A stretch of 64,000 bases of DNA from Parvularculaceae bacterium (GTDB taxonomy: Bacteria > Pseudomonadota > Alphaproteobacteria > Caulobacterales > Parvularculaceae): contig JAJFFV010000006.1 of assembly GCA_021776475.1 (NCBI GenBank), forward strand, positions 372,001 through 436,000, written 5' to 3'. The translations under genes and the position numbers were made by a program. Below the pieces are notes generated by a model. The model was not told where the DNA came from. It did no database searches and saw nothing but the letters and a program-made list of their open reading frames with translations. Shown one piece after another: positions 1-8,730 of this stretch. The first letter of the stretch is position 1. Each line of letters starts with the position of its first letter.

Positions 1-2
1 CC

Positions 3-308
3 ATACAACAAGATCCAACGGGTCTTGGCCGGCATCTCTATCAAGGCTTCCAGAAAATGTTTGAGGGACGACAGGCCTATGCCCTCGAAGATATTACGGG
101 TTGGCTTGGCGGTATGAAGGGTGAAATCGAAGCGTTTACGGGCCGCATGCAGAGCATGAAAGAGGCGGCACTATCTAAGATTGATGTAGAGGCGCTGATG
201 ACCCTGATGGCCGAGGCTGGTCTTGAATGTCAGCCCCCCGAACCATTTGTTCTGAAGGAAAATAGTGCTCCCGGCGCCTGGGTTTTGAGAGCGACGCGCC
301 CACAATAA
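3..308 (+). CDS. C-terminal part of an unrecognised protein, cut by the window edge
   Basis: The reading frame is open from the first bases of the window to the TAA at 306-308, so the visible 101 residues are the end of a longer protein. An ATG at 57 lies inside this frame but has no visible ribosome binding site and is probably internal. The tail is helical (around 'GEIEAFTGRMQSMKEAALSKIDVEALMTLM' in short pieces) and ends with a strand-like 'GAWVLRATRP'. That ending resembles the last strand of class I methyltransferases, but no SAM-binding motif is in view, so this is only a guess. It is convergent with the flavoprotein gene, 2 nt away. Confidence 0.5.
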   Translation: MQQDPTGLGRHLYQGFQKMFEGRQAYALEDITGWLGGMKGEIEAFTGRMQSMKEAALSKIDVEALMTLMAEAGLECQPPEPFVLKENSAPGAWVLRATRPQ

Positions 309-310
309 GT

Positions 311-994
311 TCAAAATACGGACATAATGTCTTTGAGCGGTTTCTTCTTGAGCGCATGTTCGGGGATCGTTGCGTGTGCGTCTGGTTTACCGACGACGAG
401 AATGAGATACGGCTTGTCTGTCGACGGCCTGTTTAGAATCTGATTGAGGAAATTCATCGGGTTCGGCGTGTGGGTGAGTGTCGCAAGTCCTGCCTGATGT
501 AACGCTGTGATCAATAGGCCGGTGGCTATACCGACACTCTCGTTGACATAATAGTTCTTACGGTCTTCGCCAGCTTCCACACCGCCGCGTCGCTGGGCAA
601 AAATGCAAATTAACCAAGGCGCATCCTCAAGATGCGGTTTGTTTTCATTCGTCCCGATCGGCTCCAGTGCCTTGAGCCATTCGTCACTTGCCTTGCCGGC
701 ATAGAATGCCCGCTCTTCTTCTTCGGCAGCGTCACGAACCTGCTTCTTGATTTCAGGATCGCCAACAAGGGCGAAATGCCAGGGCTGATGGTTGGCCCCG
801 GAAGGGGCTGTGCCTGCCGCCTTGATGCAAGCCTCGATAGCTTCTTTTGGTACGGGATCGGTCGAAAAATGCCGTATCGTGTGCCGCTTACGGATCATTT
901 CGTAAAACTGCTCAGCGCGTTTTCGCATATCTGTTTCGGTATATTCCGCCCAGTCACCCAGATCAGACAGAAGGATATGTTCTTGCGTTGTCAT
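311..994 (-). CDS. Nitroreductase-fold flavoprotein, iodotyrosine deiodinase-like
   Basis: A 227-residue FMN-dependent protein of the nitroreductase superfamily. It contains 'RHTIRHFS' (phosphate-binding Arg region, residues 37-44), 'GTAPSGANHQPW' (61-72) and a C-terminal 'LILVVGKP'. These match mammalian iodotyrosine deiodinase better than ordinary NfsA/NfsB enzymes. The Glu-Tyr-Lys set that in human IYD (E157, Y161, K182) closes over the zwitterion of halotyrosine is present with identical spacing as E94, Y98 and K119. The family removes iodide, bromide or chloride from halotyrosines reductively; bacterial members exist, but their physiological role is mostly unknown. The start ATG overlaps the mutL stop by one base (TAATG), implying translational coupling. 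Family is confident; deiodinase activity is inferred. Confidence 0.85.
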   Translation of the reverse strand: MTTQEHILLSDLGDWAEYTETDMRKRAEQFYEMIRKRHTIRHFSTDPVPKEAIEACIKAAGTAPSGANHQPWHFALVGDPEIKKQVRDAAEEEERAFYAGKASDEWLKALEPIGTNENKPHLEDAPWLICIFAQRRGGVEAGEDRKNYYVNESVGIATGLLITALHQAGLATLTHTPNPMNFLNQILNRPSTDKPYLILVVGKPDAHATIPEHALKKKPLKDIMSVF

Positions 995-2877
995 TAGCGC
1001 CGCCCAAACAGCCTTTCAATGTCAGCAAGCTTTAGCTCGACATAAGTCGGGCGTCCATGATTGCATTGGCCTGAATGTGGCGTAGCCTCCATTTCGCGTA
1101 ACAGGGCATTCATTTCATCAGCCAGTAGTCGTCTGCCGGCGCGTACTGACCCGCGACAGGCCATGGTGCCACAGATTTCTTCAAGTTTCTCTTTCAATGC
1201 AAGCCCGTCGCCGATGCTCGCAATATCCTCAACCAGTGAGCGAACCAGCCCCTGCACGTCAACTTCACCGAGAAGCGCCGGTGTTTCACGCACTAAAATG
1301 GCCCCGTCACCAAATGCCTCCAACATGAGGCCAAGCTCTGCAAACTCATCAGCGCGCGCAACCAAAGTCTCCGCGTCGTCACGATCGAGCTCAACAACTT
1401 CGGGAATCAACAATCCCTGCCGGGCTATTCCAGTGGCCGCCAACGCTTTCTTCATTCGTTCATAAACGAGCCGTTCATGTGCCGCGTGCTGATCAACAAT
1501 GCAAAGTCCGTCTTCGGTTTGGCTCACGATATATGTTTCGTGCAGATGCGCCCGGGCAGCACCGAGAGGAAATTTCTGCAGAGCAGCGGTCTCGGGCGTA
1601 TGCTCGAGGGATTCGGCCCGTGCTGTCGGTGCGTCGGTTCCGTCAAGAACTGTTGACTCCTGCATGCCGCCTTCCAGTGATGCAAAAGCATTCGTAAACG
1701 GGATATCGCGCCGGAAAGCCTGCGCTGACGGCGTGCCCAAACGTCCCCGATATCCCGTGGCGGTGCCGCTGGTCTGTATCCGGCCAAGGGCGAAATCAGC
1801 AACAGTCGTCGACGCGCGATGTCCAGCGTTGGCTAAAGCGTGCCGCAGTGCTGAGACCAATAAACCGCGCACATGGCCTGCATCACGGAATCTCACTTCG
1901 GTTTTGGCCGGATGCACATTGACGTCAACCAGAGCAGGAGGAAGTTCCAAAAAGAGCGCGACGACAGGATGCCTGTCACGCGCCAGAAAGTCCGCATACG
2001 CGCCGCGAACTGCGCCAATGATCAGCCTGTCTTTTACTGGCCGCCCATTAACAAAGAGGTATTGCTTGTCAGCCAGACCGCGATTGAATGTAGGAAGCCC
2101 GGCAAAGCCCGTCAGGCGTACTTCTTCGCGCATTGCGTCAACCGCAAGGGCATTGTCACCAAACTCGCGGCCCATGATCCGGGCCAGCCGAGCGAGGCTG
2201 CCTTCCGTCGTTTCTGTCTCCGCCTGATAGGAGAAGTGCTGACGGCCATTGGATGCCAGCGAGAACCCGACACCATAGCGCACCATTGCCAGCCGTTTTA
2301 CGACTTCCGTGACGGCCATTGTTTCTGAACGATCGGATTTCATGAATTTAAGACGCGCCGGAGTTGCGTAGAAGAGGTCACGTATTTCAACGCGTGTCCC
2401 AGTACATGGAAACGCCGCCGGCGCAGCAGTGGAGACCTGACCACCGTGCACGGAGAGTTTCAGGGCCGCCGCTGCGCCCTCTGGCCGTGATGTGATGTCG
2501 AGGCGCGCGACTGCGCCAATGGACGGAAGCGCTTCTCCGCGAAACCCCATTGTAGCAATATTGGCAAGATCGTAGTCACCACGCGCAGATGGTAAGAGTT
2601 TCGACGTTGCATGGCGTTCAATGGCCAGCTCAAGACTGCCGCCGTCCATGCCGCAACCATTGTCCAAAACCGAAATGTACGACTTACCGCCATCGCGGAT
2701 TTCAATATCAATTTGGATAGCACCGGCATCAAGGGCGTTTTCAACAAGTTCCTTGACTGCCGCGGCAGGGCGCTCGACCACTTCGCCCGCGGCAATCCGG
2801 TTTACCGCCTCTGGCGGCAACCGGCGGATCACAGGTGGGGAAAGTGGTTCATGTTTTTCGGCTAGCTGATTCGACAT
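994..2877 (-). CDS. mutL: DNA mismatch repair protein MutL
   Basis: The 627-residue mismatch-repair mediator that links MutS to strand incision. The N-terminal GHKL ATPase motifs are clear: '[13 protein letters not shown]' (41-53), 'DNGCGM' (72-77) and 'GFRGEAL' (111-117). The C-terminal dimerisation domain carries the metal-dependent endonuclease motif DQHA-x2-E-x4-E starting at residue 462, with the supporting 'ACRGSVRAG' (Cys574) and 'CNHGRPT' (from Cys605). It is therefore a nicking MutL, the type found in bacteria without MutH. A long Ala/Thr-rich linker separates the two domains. The gene ends in a one-base overlap with the downstream deiodinase-like gene. Confidence 0.97.
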   Translation of the reverse strand: MSNQLAEKHEPLSPPVIRRLPPEAVNRIAAGEVVERPAAAVKELVENALDAGAIQIDIEIRDGGKSYISVLDNGCGMDGGSLELAIERHATSKLLPSARGDYDLANIATMGFRGEALPSIGAVARLDITSRPEGAAAALKLSVHGGQVSTAAPAAFPCTGTRVEIRDLFYATPARLKFMKSDRSETMAVTEVVKRLAMVRYGVGFSLASNGRQHFSYQAETETTEGSLARLARIMGREFGDNALAVDAMREEVRLTGFAGLPTFNRGLADKQYLFVNGRPVKDRLIIGAVRGAYADFLARDRHPVVALFLELPPALVDVNVHPAKTEVRFRDAGHVRGLLVSALRHALANAGHRASTTVADFALGRIQTSGTATGYRGRLGTPSAQAFRRDIPFTNAFASLEGGMQESTVLDGTDAPTARAESLEHTPETAALQKFPLGAARAHLHETYIVSQTEDGLCIVDQHAAHERLVYERMKKALAATGIARQGLLIPEVVELDRDDAETLVARADEFAELGLMLEAFGDGAILVRETPALLGEVDVQGLVRSLVEDIASIGDGLALKEKLEEICGTMACRGSVRAGRRLLADEMNALLREMEATPHSGQCNHGRPTYVELKLADIERLFGRR

Positions 2878-2925
2878 GCCCTAGTATGCGCTTTTTGAGG
2901 GAGGCCTGCCAGTCTGCCTTGGTAT

Positions 2926-3777
2926 TCAGTCTGATTTTGGGGACAATTCAACAAAATCAAACAGATTCCGATCAAGAAGATGGCCAGGTTTTACGTGGGC
3001 AAGGGCGCGCAGGATCGTGTCCTTGCGTCCTGGCGTTTTACGCTCCATCTCCCCTAGAAATTCCTTCATGAGGTTGCGGTTTAACCCATCCTGTGATCCG
3101 CAAAGGTCGCATGGAATGATCGGAAACTCGAGAGCCGCCGCATATCTGGCAAGGTCAGTTTCAGCGCAATAGGCAAGAGGCCGCAGTACCGCGAGATCGC
3201 CAGTATCATTCAGCAGTTTCGGCGGCATGGCCGCCAGATGCCCGCCGTGAAACATGTTGAGGAAAAAAGTCTCGAGAATATCTTCTCGGTGATGTCCGAG
3301 AACTACGGCCGAACAACCTTCTTCACGGGCAATGCGATAGAGATTGCCACGGCGCAAGCGGGAGCATAACGAGCAGTAGGTTTTACCAGCAGGAATTTTT
3401 TCGGTGACAACAGAATAAGTATCCCGAAATTCAATCCGATGACGGACTTCGCAGGCGTCCAGAAAATCAGGAATAGTGTTAGCCGGAAAACCGGGTTGTC
3501 CCTGGTCAAGGTTACAGGCAAGCAAGTCCACAGGAAGGTCTCCGCGATTTTTCAAATCCAGTAGAATACCAAGCATCGCCCAGGAATCCTTGCCGCCAGA
3601 AAGGCAGACCAGCCATTTCGCACTGGCGGCGGCCATGCTGAAATCTTTCATTGCCTGCAGGGTGAGCCGGTTCAGCCGTTTACGGAGTTTGTTAAACTCC
3701 GTCGTCTCCGGTGTGGTCCTAAACAGTTTGAACCTGCCGGACGTTTCAGCCTCTACAGAAAGGGTTGTCGATAACAT
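2926..3777 (-). CDS. ttcA: tRNA 2-thiocytidine(32) synthetase TtcA
   Basis: ATP-dependent, iron-sulfur thiolase that makes 2-thiocytidine at position 32 of some tRNAs. The PP-loop 'SGGKDS' is at residues 60-65 of the 283-residue form. The cluster-binding cysteines appear as '[10 protein letters not shown]' (135-144) and 'CDLC' (223-226). I chose the ATG at 3777. A longer frame reaches 3855, but that extension runs through a strong terminator hairpin (3811-3841) belonging to the upstream gene, and it would add a non-conserved hydrophobic stretch. TtcA is more often described in gammaproteobacteria, but the PP-loop and both CxxC pairs make this assignment secure. Confidence 0.9.
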   Translation of the reverse strand: MLSTTLSVEAETSGRFKLFRTTPETTEFNKLRKRLNRLTLQAMKDFSMAAASAKWLVCLSGGKDSWAMLGILLDLKNRGDLPVDLLACNLDQGQPGFPANTIPDFLDACEVRHRIEFRDTYSVVTEKIPAGKTYCSLCSRLRRGNLYRIAREEGCSAVVLGHHREDILETFFLNMFHGGHLAAMPPKLLNDTGDLAVLRPLAYCAETDLARYAAALEFPIIPCDLCGSQDGLNRNLMKEFLGEMERKTPGRKDTILRALAHVKPGHLLDRNLFDFVELSPKSD

Positions 3778-3810
3778 CACATTGTCTCTTTCTGGAACAC
3801 AGATGAGGAA

Positions 3811-3841
3811 ATAAAAAAGCACCGCCATAAAGACGGTGCTT
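3811..3841 (-). terminator. Rho-independent terminator of the BamF-like gene
   Basis: An 8-bp perfect stem, AAGCACCG (3817-3824) with CGGTGCTT (3834-3841), around a 9-base loop. On the minus strand it is followed by a run of six T. It sits between the BamF-like lipoprotein gene and ttcA, so ttcA probably has its own promoter or depends on read-through. Confidence 0.8.
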
Positions 3842-3866
3842 CCTAAAATCGTCACGTCTTTGATGC

Positions 3867-4424
3867 TTATCGCACGCCGGGCAAGTTCAGAATCTTGCTG
3901 GACTTGGCAATAATCACTTCTTCACCCGCTGTCACCTGTTCGATGGAGCGTCTGCGTCCGTCGAGCCAGGCTTCCGGATCATCGACACGTAGCGGCGCGG
4001 CAGAGTCATCAATCTTGCCACTGTTCACACGCCAAAACAAAACGCGATTGGCAAGGCTTGAATCTTTTTCCGCCCAGCCGCCATTTTCGGCGCCAAGAAT
4101 TGCGCGAATATTCGGATCGACATTCAGCGCGCCGGCTGACTGGATCAGGGCAAGTTCACCGTCGGTTGGCGCCGTTGTAGATTCATCCCCAAGCATCAAC
4201 TGTTTTGCCCGCTCCGATGGAGATTTCTCCTGCGGACGTGTTTCACCTGGCCGTGGAGGCCGCAGGGCATAATCAGGCGGCAATGTGAGGGGTGCCTTGG
4301 TCAGGATGGCGAATTCATCTGGCGGGCTTTTGCCGGCACCCATAGCCTTGCCGGCACCGGCACACCCGGAGGCAGCAACACCCAACGCAGCAACTGCAAG
4401 AAGGGCACGATTAGAACTATTCAT
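3867..4424 (-). CDS. DUF3035 outer-membrane lipoprotein, BamF-like
   Basis: A small predicted lipoprotein: '[21 protein letters not shown]' style signal with lipobox A-A-S-G-C near residue 21, then a mature part with the DUF3035 signature '[18 protein letters not shown]' and the later 'ANRVLFWRV' segment. DUF3035 is the family of BamF, an accessory lipoprotein of the beta-barrel assembly machine described in Caulobacter. The start at 4424 is preceded by AAGGAG nine bases upstream; a second ATG at 4445 precedes that Shine-Dalgarno and is less likely. It lies between lspA and a terminator, as in related genomes where this protein accompanies lspA and ileS. LspA would process its own signal peptide. 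Confidence 0.8.
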   Translation of the reverse strand: MNSSNRALLAVAALGVAASGCAGAGKAMGAGKSPPDEFAILTKAPLTLPPDYALRPPRPGETRPQEKSPSERAKQLMLGDESTTAPTDGELALIQSAGALNVDPNIRAILGAENGGWAEKDSSLANRVLFWRVNSGKIDDSAAPLRVDDPEAWLDGRRRSIEQVTAGEEVIIAKSSKILNLPGVR

Positions 4425-4489
4425 GGATTTTGACTCCTTAACCATGTGTAGCGTGGAATATAGCTGGCGGATCAGACCGAGGAAAGCCT

Positions 4490-5101
4490 TTAGACAAGTT
4501 TCTTGCCCGCCTTTGCTCCTGCATTTTTGGGTGTAGCAAACAATGCATCCCAGATCAGACAGGCGACCCCAACATTGATAGCAGCGTCAGCCACATTGAA
4601 GATATAAGGGAAGTAAAGTCCTGAAAAATCAAGGAAATCTACAACCGCACCATAAACGATCCGATCATAGGCATTGCCGATCGCACCGCCAACTATGAGC
4701 CCGATTCCAGTCGCCGCAACACGCCTTCGAAGGCCGGTCAGCCAGATTAAAAGTCCGCAAGCAACGGTCAGGGACAGAAACGACAGAGCCACGCGTGATG
4801 TCATCCCGCCAGCGAACAGGCCGAAACTGACGCCACGATTCCAGACCATGGTAAGGTCAAAGATAGGCGACAAATCAATTCTGCCGCAATATTCAGGCGT
4901 AATTGGGGAGCACAATTTGCCACCAAGTGGGCTGGCATAGAGCACGATATGTTTAGAAATCTGGTCGATGATAATGACAGCGAAGGTAAGGCTTAGGGCT
5001 GGGATAAAACAGGGGTTACGCTTTGCCTTGCGGCGCCAGATTGCCAAACGCCTGGCGGCTGTATTGCCGCGTTGTTTTATGTAGGTACCTGTTTCAGCCA
5101 T
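4490..5101 (-). CDS. lspA: Lipoprotein signal peptidase (signal peptidase II)
   Basis: An inner-membrane aspartyl protease that cuts prolipoproteins after lipidation. The two catalytic Asp motifs are present: 'GNAYDRIVYGAVVDF' and 'FNVADAAINVG'. Four hydrophobic segments match the family. The start is uncertain: GTG 5137 and ATG 5116 lie inside ileS, while ATG 5101 begins 4 nt after the ileS stop; none has a good Shine-Dalgarno, so translation is probably coupled to ileS. Even from 5101 there is a basic N-terminal extension of about 30 residues relative to typical LspA. Several predicted lipoproteins in this window (BamF-like, OmpA-like, M28 peptidase) are likely substrates. Confidence 0.95.
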   Translation of the reverse strand: MAETGTYIKQRGNTAARRLAIWRRKAKRNPCFIPALSLTFAVIIIDQISKHIVLYASPLGGKLCSPITPEYCGRIDLSPIFDLTMVWNRGVSFGLFAGGMTSRVALSFLSLTVACGLLIWLTGLRRRVAATGIGLIVGGAIGNAYDRIVYGAVVDFLDFSGLYFPYIFNVADAAINVGVACLIWDALFATPKNAGAKAGKKLV

Positions 5102-5105
5102 CGGT

Positions 5106-8012
5106 TTAATTGTCATAGGCTGTGACAGCTTCAACACAACGATTACATATCGGCTGTGTGGCTGTTACTTCTTCAAGAATACGCCAGCAGCGCGAACATT
5201 TTCCGCCTTCAGCTTTGCTCGAGACGACCTTAATGCCCTTCACGTCGTCCAGCCGGAACGCGTCGGCAGGGGCGTCACCTGAAGCGAGTCTCGCAGAAGA
5301 TGTTATGCATAGTTCGGCCATATCAATTGCTGCACAGAGCGTTCTTAAGGCTTCGTCTTCTACAAAAACGACGGGGCTTGCCTCCAGGCTCGCGCCGATA
5401 CGCTTTTCACGCCGCTCGACCTCGAGCGCGCCGGTTACCACGCGACGGACCATGCGAATCTTTTCCCATTTGTCAGCGAGTACAGCATCGTTGAATTCGG
5501 GCGGAACATCCTTGAACTGCTGCAGATGAACTGAATTGTCGATCTGGTCGGGATAACGCACCAAAAACGCCTCTTCCATAGTGAAAGGGCAAATTGGTGC
5601 CAGCCATCTGATCAAAAGGTCGAGTGCGAGGTTCATGACTGTCCGCGCTGCGCGCCTGGTCGAATTGTCGGGGCGATCACAATAGAGACTGTCTTTACGG
5701 ATATCGAGATACAGTGATGACAGGTCGATCGAACAGAAATCAATCAAGGTGCGCCACACTGTTTTTAAGTCGTAGTCTTTATAAGCAGCGCGCACTTGCT
5801 GATCTACTCTGTGGAGGAGATGCAGCACGTAACGCTCCAGTTCCGGCATTTCTGCGAGGTTAACTGCTTCAGCTTCAGAGTAGCCTGAAACTGCGCCGAG
5901 CAGATACCGCAGCGTATTCCGGAGTTTGCGATAACCATCGACCGAAGAGCCGAGAATCTCTTTGCCAATGCGCATGTCCTCGGAATAATCTGAACTTGCT
6001 ACCCAAATGCGCAGGATATCGGCTCCATATTGATTAGTCACGTTGGCGGGGTCCGTCACGTTACCTAGCGACTTTGACATTTTCTTCCCGTTCTCATCCA
6101 GCACGAAGCCATGTGTGAGGACACTTTTGAATGGTGCATGATTTCGCGTACCGCAGCTTTCCAGAAGGGAAGACTGGAACCAGCCTCGATGTTGATCTGA
6201 TCCTTCAAGATAAAGATCGGCCGGGCTCGAGAGGTCTTCGCGTCCCTCCAATACAAAGGCGTGCGTTGAGCCTGAATCAAACCAGACATCGAGAATATCC
6301 TCGACTTTTTCATAGTCGCCAGCGTTGTGTCGGTCGCCCAGGAACTCTTGTGCCGGGGTATCAAACCAGGCATCAGCCCCGCGAGTATTCACTGCCTTGA
6401 GGATGCGTTCGTTCACGTCAGGATCGTTCAATGGCAAACCGGTTTCTTTACTCGCAAATACGGTAATTGGTACGCCCCACGCGCGTTGACGCGATATCAA
6501 CCAGTCAGGCCGACCTTCCACCATCGCAGCGATCCTTTTGCGGCCGGATTCAGGATAGAACTTGATTTCCTCAATAGCGCTGAGCGCCGTGTCCCTAAGT
6601 CCGCCCTGGCCCCGTTCGCCAAGGCTGATGAACCATTGTGGCGTATTCCGGAATATAACCGGTGCCTTGGAGCGCCAGGAATGAGGGTAGGAGTGAGTGA
6701 GGCGTCCGCGGGCGAGAAGTTGCCCATGTGCGATCAACTGATCAATCACAGCTTTGTTGGCACCACCGTCTCTCCCGGCTTTTTTGCCTTCAGTGACGAT
6801 AACCTTCTCACCTGCAAAACCGGGTGCTTCGTTTGTAAACGCCCCATCCGGCCCTACCGTATAAGGAATATCATCCTGAGGCAGTTTATGCTCAAGCCAA
6901 GCGAAATAGTCTTCCGCGCCATGCCCTGGCGCCGTGTGCACAAACCCGGTGCCAGCTTCATCTGTCACATGAGCACCGGACAGCAAAGGTACCTCAAACT
7001 GATACCCGCCTTCAAAACCATACAGAGGATGCTGGCATTTTGCGTCGACGAGTTCGGCAGGAGAGACGTCGTCGACCCGTGCCCATTTATCGATCAGGCC
7101 CGCCTCGCGCACGCTTTCTGCCAACGCATCGGAGACGATCAGTTGATCCCCCGGTCGCGACCACGGAGCAAAGTCAAGATCATCCCGCATGGCTTTTACT
7201 TCGTATAAGCCATATGAAAGATGCGGACCGTAACAGATTGCCCGATTGCCGGGGATCGTCCAGGGTGTCGTTGTCCAGATGACCACGGATGCTTTTTCCA
7301 AACCAGCCGGGGCGCGGCCATCAATAAAAGGAAACTTTACCCAGATCGTTGTTGATTGGTGATCGTGGTATTCGATTTCCGCTTCGGCAAGAGCTGTTTG
7401 TTCAACCGGAGACCACATGACCGGTTTCGAGCCACGATAAAGCATTCCGCGTGCGACAAATTTCAAAAGTTCGCCGACAATTGCAGCCTCAGACGAAAAG
7501 TCCATGGTGGTATATGGGTGCGACCAATCGCCTTCGATACCCAGACGTTGGAACTCATCGCGTTGGATGCTGATCCATTCCGTTGCATACTGACGGCAGG
7601 CAGTTCGGAATTCTGACGCTGGGACATCACCCTTCTTGCGACCCTTGCCGCGGAATGCTTCTTCCACCTTCCATTCAATAGGCAGGCCGTGGCAGTCCCA
7701 GCCGGGAACATAATTGGCGTCATATCCCGACATCTGGCGCGAGCGGACGACAATATCTTTGAGGACCTTGTTAAGTGCGTGGCCAATATGAAGGTGTCCG
7801 TTTGCGTAAGGTGGGCCGTCATGCAGTATAAACGGTTCCCGGTCCTTAGCGTCTTCACGCAGCCGCTGATAAAGGTTCATTTCTTGCCAGCGTTTCAGCT
7901 GAACAGGTTCAGTTTTTGGCAAACCTGCCCGCATCGGGAAGGCGGTTTTTGGAAGGAATAATGTTTCTTTGTAGTCGCGCTCATCCTTGGGCGCAGATTC
8001 GCTATCAGCCAT
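5106..8012 (-). CDS. ileS: Isoleucyl-tRNA synthetase
   Basis: A class I aminoacyl-tRNA synthetase of 968 residues that charges tRNA-Ile. It shows the HIGH signature in 'HLHIGHAL' (residues 73-80), the KMSKS loop in 'GKKMSKSLGNV', the CP1 editing region between them, and a C-terminal zinc finger 'CSRCW...CNRC' near the end. Full length for the bacterial family. The gene immediately precedes lspA on the same strand, and its last bases overlap two of the possible lspA starts. Confidence 0.97.
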   Translation of the reverse strand: MADSESAPKDERDYKETLFLPKTAFPMRAGLPKTEPVQLKRWQEMNLYQRLREDAKDREPFILHDGPPYANGHLHIGHALNKVLKDIVVRSRQMSGYDANYVPGWDCHGLPIEWKVEEAFRGKGRKKGDVPASEFRTACRQYATEWISIQRDEFQRLGIEGDWSHPYTTMDFSSEAAIVGELLKFVARGMLYRGSKPVMWSPVEQTALAEAEIEYHDHQSTTIWVKFPFIDGRAPAGLEKASVVIWTTTPWTIPGNRAICYGPHLSYGLYEVKAMRDDLDFAPWSRPGDQLIVSDALAESVREAGLIDKWARVDDVSPAELVDAKCQHPLYGFEGGYQFEVPLLSGAHVTDEAGTGFVHTAPGHGAEDYFAWLEHKLPQDDIPYTVGPDGAFTNEAPGFAGEKVIVTEGKKAGRDGGANKAVIDQLIAHGQLLARGRLTHSYPHSWRSKAPVIFRNTPQWFISLGERGQGGLRDTALSAIEEIKFYPESGRKRIAAMVEGRPDWLISRQRAWGVPITVFASKETGLPLNDPDVNERILKAVNTRGADAWFDTPAQEFLGDRHNAGDYEKVEDILDVWFDSGSTHAFVLEGREDLSSPADLYLEGSDQHRGWFQSSLLESCGTRNHAPFKSVLTHGFVLDENGKKMSKSLGNVTDPANVTNQYGADILRIWVASSDYSEDMRIGKEILGSSVDGYRKLRNTLRYLLGAVSGYSEAEAVNLAEMPELERYVLHLLHRVDQQVRAAYKDYDLKTVWRTLIDFCSIDLSSLYLDIRKDSLYCDRPDNSTRRAARTVMNLALDLLIRWLAPICPFTMEEAFLVRYPDQIDNSVHLQQFKDVPPEFNDAVLADKWEKIRMVRRVVTGALEVERREKRIGASLEASPVVFVEDEALRTLCAAIDMAELCITSSARLASGDAPADAFRLDDVKGIKVVSSKAEGGKCSRCWRILEEVTATQPICNRCVEAVTAYDN

Positions 8013-8204
8013 GACGTTTTTGATTCCAAGATATGAATTTTCAGTGTCTAGCGCGGGTTACGCCTGTGCGCCAACGATTAATATGTTCCCGACCTGCCGT
8101 TACTGTTTCAGTAGATCGGGCCGGTAATTCGGTGAATATTAATCAAGGCTATCATACATCAGGTCTACAGGATCGGGCTGTTGGTGCAAGGTTTTCCAAT
8201 CACG

Positions 8205-8549
8205 TCATGCTTCTCGGCGAAAATTACCGTCCTCATACCCATACGGGGAATTTACCTTCGGCGCTTCATTTGTATTGGGCTCGGCCACAAAGTTTGCGGC
8301 GCAACCTTTAGCCGTCCACACAAATGCGCCCTGCAGGCCCCAACTCGACCCGTAAACACAGGGCGCTGTTGAATACTGCTCTGAGAGATATACTTTGCCA
8401 GCGTTATCGGGCAGGGGGCAATAAGTCTTTTGCTCTAATGATTCTGAACCGCATCTGATGCGGTTCACTTCTGCTGAAACGGATTGTATCGAACACAAGG
8501 CCGCAAAAAAAACGAAAGGTGTAAATCTAAAGCGTGGCGTCCTTTTCAT
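8205..8549 (-). CDS. Small exported DUF3011 protein
   Basis: A 114-residue protein with a Sec signal peptide ('MKRTPRFRFTPFVFFAALCSIQSVSA', cleavage expected after SVSA). The mature part matches the DUF3011 pattern: 'RCGS', a second Cys in 'TYCPL', then 'PCVYGSSWGLQGAFVWTAKGC'. Four cysteines in this part could form two disulfides in the periplasm or outside the cell. DUF3011 has no established function. The downstream neighbour in genome order is ileS, and the gene just upstream encodes a second DUF3011 protein, so the two are probably related by duplication. It has its own likely promoter at 8588-8616. Confidence 0.7.
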   Translation of the reverse strand: MKRTPRFRFTPFVFFAALCSIQSVSAEVNRIRCGSESLEQKTYCPLPDNAGKVYLSEQYSTAPCVYGSSWGLQGAFVWTAKGCAANFVAEPNTNEAPKVNSPYGYEDGNFRREA

Positions 8550-8587
8550 AACCTTCTGGGTTTATCCTTCCCGGAAAATGTTATGAG

Positions 8588-8616
8588 ATAATATCACATA
8601 TTTTTGCAAATTGCAA
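8588..8616 (-). promoter_or_regulatory. Predicted sigma-70 promoter of the small DUF3011 gene
   Basis: Read on the minus strand: TTGCAA (8616-8611), a 17-base spacer, then TATTAT (8593-8588), about 40 bases upstream of the start codon. Both boxes are one mismatch or so from consensus in an AT-rich patch. This is a pattern-based prediction only. Confidence 0.45.
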
Positions 8617-8676
8617 GTTTGACGGGAATTTGTCTAACCGGGTTCCTGATTCGCGTGTAGTAGGTTGTGAGCGTGA

Positions 8677-8703
8677 CAAAGCCCGGCAGATAACCGGGCT
8701 TTG
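8677..8703 (-). terminator. Hairpin terminator after the Gly/Tyr-rich DUF3011 gene
   Basis: A 10-bp perfect stem, CAAAGCCCGG (8677-8686) with CCGGGCTTTG (8694-8703), with a 7-base loop. There is no long T-run beyond the stem, only the TTTG in its 3' arm, so efficiency is uncertain. It separates the two DUF3011 genes. Confidence 0.6.
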
Positions 8704-8730
8704 TTGACCTGTAAGGTAAATTTCCGAAAC

